DNA of 64,000 nt, from assembly GCA_902492235.1 (NCBI GenBank), contig CABUKS010000012.1, forward strand, positions 1 through 64,000, in the 5' to 3' direction. Positions 61,241 to 64,000 of this stretch are shown one piece after another. Source of the stretch: an uncultured Collinsella sp. Lineage in GTDB: Bacteria > Actinomycetota > Coriobacteriia > Coriobacteriales > Coriobacteriaceae. Below the pieces are notes generated by a model. It worked only from the letters and a program-made list of their open reading frames with translations. It did no database searches and was not told the DNA's origin. The translations under genes and the position numbers were made by a program. The first letter of the stretch is position 1, and each line of letters begins with the position of its first letter.

Positions 61241-61273
61241 ATCCAAGATATTTTGACTGTTAGAAGGAGTCTC

Positions 61274-62581
61274 ATGACGGAGTCCTCTCAGCATACGTCT
61301 AAGCCCCAGGTCGAGGTTGAGGCCTCGGGCGGAGATGACAATAAGAGCGCACGCCGCGGCGCCATCTTTATCGGCGTCGTGCTGGTGGGTTATATCGTCT
61401 ATCTGGTGGTAACCGGGCAGATGGGGCAGTTCTGGGCCGCAATGTCGAGCGTCCAGGCGCCATGGCTCGTTGTCGCGTGTCTTTGCATGTTCATGTATCT
61501 GTTCTTTGGCATTGTGGCCTATGCGATCGCCGTCTGGCTCGACCCATATTCGCCCGTCGGCATCCGCGACCTGATCTCGGTCGAGGCGAGTGGCATCTTC
61601 TTTGGCAACCTGACGCCCATGATGATGGGCTCGACTCCCGCCCAGATCTACCGCCTGACCAAAGCGGGCCAAAATGTCGGCGAGGCCGGAGCCACGCAGT
61701 TCACGCGCTTTATCGTGTACCAGTTTGGCCTCGTTGCCTGGGGCGCTATCCTACTGCTTGCTCGCATGCCGTTTTTTGCCGAGCGCTATGGCGACATGAC
61801 GTTGCTGTGCGTCTTTAGCTTTGGTGGGCACTGCTGCATCTTGCTGGGCATCTTCGCCGTCGCGCTCATGCCTAAGACCGTCACGCGTGTCGCCCATTGC
61901 ATCATCAATTGGCTTGAGCGCATTGGTGTCTCGGCCACTAAGATCGAGGGATGGCGCACGTTTGTCGATGGCGAGATCTACTCCTTCTCCGAGAAGTTCA
62001 AGCTTTCAGCCGGACATTTTTCTTCCATGCTGCTCACGGTGGTCATCACCATGCTGCAACTCGCGTTTTTCTATCTGGTGCCGTATTTCCTGATGCTTGC
62101 CTTTGGCCACCACGAGGTCGACTTTTTCTCGGTCATGGCCGCGAGCGCCTTTGTCCAGCTGCTGAGCTCTGCGGTCCCCCTGCCCGGTGGAACTGGTGGC
62201 GCTGAGGGCGGCTTTGCATTGTTCTTGGGTCATTTCTTTGGGTCGGCTTCGACCGCCGGCTATCTGCTGTGGCGCCTCATTACGTTTATTGCGCCGACCA
62301 TTTTGGCTGCGCCCCTGCTGGGACTTAAGAGCGCCCACAACGAGAGCATCCATGCGCGCTGGGATCGTGTGATGCGCAAGCTCGGCCGCACGCCTCAGAC
62401 GCCCTCTGCGCCCACTATGCCGCACCCCACGAATGCTGTTTCCGTTGATCCCAAGAAGCGCGCTCAGAAGGCTTCTGGGACCGCTAAGCCGGCTCATAAA
62501 GCCTATGTACGCCAGACAGGCGACGGTATTCGCGTATCTCCGTCGGCACTCAATAAGAAGAAGCACCCTAAGTCGCAGTAG
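61274..62581 (+). CDS. UPF0104 / YbhN-like membrane protein (flippase-like domain)
   Basis: This 435-residue protein has about eight membrane segments and matches the lysylphosphatidylglycerol synthase TM (DUF2156-lacking) or YbhN family: SVEASGIFFGNLTPMMMGSTPAQIYRL and the PLPGGTGGAEGGFA segment near residue 310 are typical. It lacks the soluble aminoacyltransferase domain of MprF. The C terminus is a basic, Pro/Lys-rich tail of about 75 residues. The substrate is unknown, perhaps a lipid or isoprenoid. AAGGAG precedes the ATG. Confidence 0.84.
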   Translation: MTESSQHTSKPQVEVEASGGDDNKSARRGAIFIGVVLVGYIVYLVVTGQMGQFWAAMSSVQAPWLVVACLCMFMYLFFGIVAYAIAVWLDPYSPVGIRDLISVEASGIFFGNLTPMMMGSTPAQIYRLTKAGQNVGEAGATQFTRFIVYQFGLVAWGAILLLARMPFFAERYGDMTLLCVFSFGGHCCILLGIFAVALMPKTVTRVAHCIINWLERIGVSATKIEGWRTFVDGEIYSFSEKFKLSAGHFSSMLLTVVITMLQLAFFYLVPYFLMLAFGHHEVDFFSVMAASAFVQLLSSAVPLPGGTGGAEGGFALFLGHFFGSASTAGYLLWRLITFIAPTILAAPLLGLKSAHNESIHARWDRVMRKLGRTPQTPSAPTMPHPTNAVSVDPKKRAQKASGTAKPAHKAYVRQTGDGIRVSPSALNKKKHPKSQ

Positions 62582-62630
62582 GGCAGTCGTGCGTTCTTCA
62601 TGATGCGGGGCATATTTGTGCTGTATGGGG

Positions 62631-62654
62631 GATAATCCTCTTACGTAGATTATC
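62631..62654. promoter_or_regulatory. Putative TetR autoregulatory operator
   Basis: GATAATC and GATTATC form a 7-bp inverted repeat separated by 10 nt, 44 bp before the TetR gene. The left arm doubles as a GATAAT -10-like box. A TetR dimer would suit such a site. Confidence 0.45.
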
Positions 62655-62697
62655 TCTCATCTGTTGATGAATGCTTGCATATCGAAGGGACACGCCC

Positions 62698-63309
62698 ATG
62701 GCAACCAGCAAACCGCGTCTTGATCGTCGCATCATTCGCAGCCGTAATGCCATCCTTTCGGCTTTCGAGCGCCTGCTCATGGAAAAGCCGCTGGCAGACA
62801 TTACGGTGAGTGCCATCGCGCGCGAGGCCAATGTCGACCGCAAGACCTTTTACGTTCACTTTGGTACGGTTGACGGCCTGCTCGATGCCATTGCCGTCGA
62901 TGTGGTGGAGATGATTGTCGACTCGGTCGAGAAAACGCTTGCTTCTATGGACGGTGACACCAGCGAGCGCGCTCTTGGCGCGGCGGCGACCTTCTTTAAA
63001 ACCGTTAATGAGGCACTGTGCAACAACTTAGTGCTTAATCGTCAGCTGATCGAGAATATTCCGCTCGATGATTTCATGGCTCGTCTTCGTGCGCCGCTCG
63101 AACATGAGATTGCCGAGCGCGATCTGCTGCCCCAAGGTCTCAAGGACGAGATGTTCGACTACTATCTGGCGTTTTTGCTATCGGGTATTATCGGTATCTA
63201 TCGCACGTGGGCGCTGTCTGACGGCTCGGTTCCTATCGAGCGCGTCTCTGAGGTCGCCAACGACCTGACTCTCAACGGTCTGTCGAGTCTGGAATCTCGC
63301 TTCGAATAG
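62698..63309 (+). CDS. TetR family transcriptional regulator
   Basis: This 203-residue protein has an N-terminal TetR HTH (ITVSAIAREANVDRKTFYVHFG, about 35-56) followed by a helical ligand-binding domain with no obvious known ligand pocket. GAAGGGA precedes the ATG at 62698. Its targets are unknown; the preceding flippase-like gene or the divergent radical SAM gene are candidates. Confidence 0.88.
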   Translation: MATSKPRLDRRIIRSRNAILSAFERLLMEKPLADITVSAIAREANVDRKTFYVHFGTVDGLLDAIAVDVVEMIVDSVEKTLASMDGDTSERALGAAATFFKTVNEALCNNLVLNRQLIENIPLDDFMARLRAPLEHEIAERDLLPQGLKDEMFDYYLAFLLSGIIGIYRTWALSDGSVPIERVSEVANDLTLNGLSSLESRFE

Positions 63310-63333
63310 CATCGATAATTCAACAGCTTATAG

Positions 63334-63402
63334 AAGTTGCGGTGGAATAGGGATTGTTTTGGTTATTGGAAGCCCGATCTAGTCCCTATTTCACCGCAAC
63401 TT
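63334..63402. repeat. Dispersed hairpin element, copy 2
   Basis: Arms AAGTTGCGGTGGAATAGGGATT and CTAGTCCCTATTTCACCGCAACTTA pair with two G-U positions where copy 1 has A-U and G-C, so the hairpin is kept despite changes. Confidence 0.8.
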
Positions 63403-63425
63403 AGTAAAACTGTTTTGATGGTAAG

Positions 63426-63464
63426 GCGGAGCAGCCTCGAAGATGAGCCTCGAGACTGCTCCGC
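63426..63464. terminator. Hairpin between the TetR and radical SAM genes
   Basis: GCGGAGCAG-C-CTCGA pairs with TCGAG-A-CTGCTCCGC, one mismatch, between convergent genes. Confidence 0.7.
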
Positions 63465-63497
63465 TTCATTTCTGGCCGTTTGTCATGTAGGGCAGAA

Positions 63498-64000
63498 TTA
63501 ATCGCCGTTTTTGAGTGTGCGGCCCTGTTTTTCGAACTTGTGCATGTCGCTATCGGCCATGCCCTGCGACTTGTCCTCGTGACGCTTGGCGTATAACGGA
63601 TCTTCGGAGTCGTTCCAGATGCGGTCGGCGACAGGTGACCATGCCTCGGCGGCAGCCTGGGTCTTTTCGCGCAGTTGCTCGGGTGACTCCTTCTCGATTA
63701 GGTCGGTGCTCATTGCGCCACTCTCGGCGATCAGTTTGGGCAGCACGTCGGGATTCTCGAGCATGGGGCATGGCTTGAGGTAGTTGTCGTTGAACGGCAT
63801 GTTCTCGTAGTACTTCATAAAGAGGGGAGAGCGCAGCGCGTCGAGTAAGCTCACATCGTGGATGTTGGCGTTTGAGTAGTGGATGAACACGCACGGCTCC
63901 ACGTCTCCGGCGGCGTTGATGTGCAGGTAGCGGCGGCCGCCGGCGATACATCCGCCTACAAACTCGCCGTCGTTTTGGAAGTCGAGCGTAAACAGCGGCT
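63498..64000 (-). CDS. Radical SAM protein C terminus with SPASM-type domain (partial)
   Basis: The gene runs in from the window end on the - strand, so only the last 167 or so residues are present and the radical SAM core is outside. The visible part holds a SPASM-like Cys pattern: GGCIAGG, then C-x13-G-x4-C ending VEPC, and KPCPMLENP. The segment HINAAGDVEPCVFIHYSNANI is typical of SPASM or twitch domains, which bind extra iron-sulfur clusters. The last 40 residues are charged. The substrate cannot be inferred here. Confidence 0.75.
   Translation of the reverse strand, partial: PLFTLDFQNDGEFVGGCIAGGRRYLHINAAGDVEPCVFIHYSNANIHDVSLLDALRSPLFMKYYENMPFNDNYLKPCPMLENPDVLPKLIAESGAMSTDLIEKESPEQLREKTQAAAEAWSPVADRIWNDSEDPLYAKRHEDKSQGMADSDMHKFEKQGRTLKNGD

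Noticed and set aside
60838..61263. 141-residue open frame spanning both tRNA-Glu genes
   Set aside because: It repeats because the tRNAs repeat; it has no ribosome site or family match.

Overview
This window is chromosomal core-genome DNA from a high-GC actinobacterium, most likely Collinsella or a close relative in the Coriobacteriia. That rests on gene content and order (tandem smc-ftsY-ffh, a fructose PTS with HPr and EI, an ileS T-box, a SigB-like operon), on strong C/G third-position codon bias, and on canonical -35/-10 promoters. It is an inference from the sequence, not a database match. Nearly all of the 64 kb is coding and most genes lie on the + strand in tightly overlapping operons. 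I found no CRISPR array, prophage or intact insertion sequence.

Layout. 1-400: two identical tRNA-Asn genes with promoter and terminator. 0.5-9.5 kb: an Asp23 protein, fakA, recG, rsmD, coaD, a coiled-coil protein, a DUF177 protein, rpmF, plsX, acpP and rnc, a lipid/ribosome/repair cluster. 9.5-15.5 kb: smc, ftsY and ffh. 15.6-16.4 kb (-): an unusual DUF134-NifX-like fusion with a His/Cys-rich tail and two operator-like palindromes. 16.5-20.4 kb: thyA, a DHFR, an rRNA/tRNA methyltransferase and a MATE exporter. 20.46-20.71 kb (-): the remnant of a cobO gene. 20.8-24.4 kb: ftsH, a DUF523 protein and a glycerol-dehydrogenase-like enzyme. 24.5-31.5 kb: T-box-controlled ileS, lspA, an RluA-type pseudouridine synthase, a glycosyltransferase and a small prepilin peptidase. 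31.5-37.7 kb: a dGTPase-like HD protein, rarA, and a four-gene sigma-factor operon. 37.9-44.6 kb: alaS, ruvX, mltG, a YqeG phosphatase, aroK and a degenerate AroB-like protein. 44.7-51.1 kb: an Xaa-Pro peptidase, efp, an Asp23 protein, nusB, xseB, tlyA, nadK and recN. 51.3-59.2 kb: an RpiR regulator divergent from a fructose PTS (fruA), then ptsH, ptsI and two PfkB sugar kinases. 59.4-64 kb: cca, two tRNA-Glu genes, a flippase-like membrane protein, a TetR regulator and the C-terminal part of a radical SAM/SPASM protein that runs off the window.

How the parts work together. The 51-59 kb block is a coherent sugar system: EI and HPr feed phosphate to the EIIBCA fructose transporter, and the PfkB kinases would phosphorylate fructose 1-phosphate. 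The RpiR protein probably controls it through a palindrome at 52309-52323. The 34.3-37.5 kb operon pairs a SigB-type sigma factor with a degenerate RsbW-like protein.

The most unusual non-coding structures are a 228-bp near-palindrome upstream of ptsH (54673-54900), two copies of a conserved hairpin at 54537 and 63334, several other long intergenic inverted repeats, and the two-state T-box leader of ileS.
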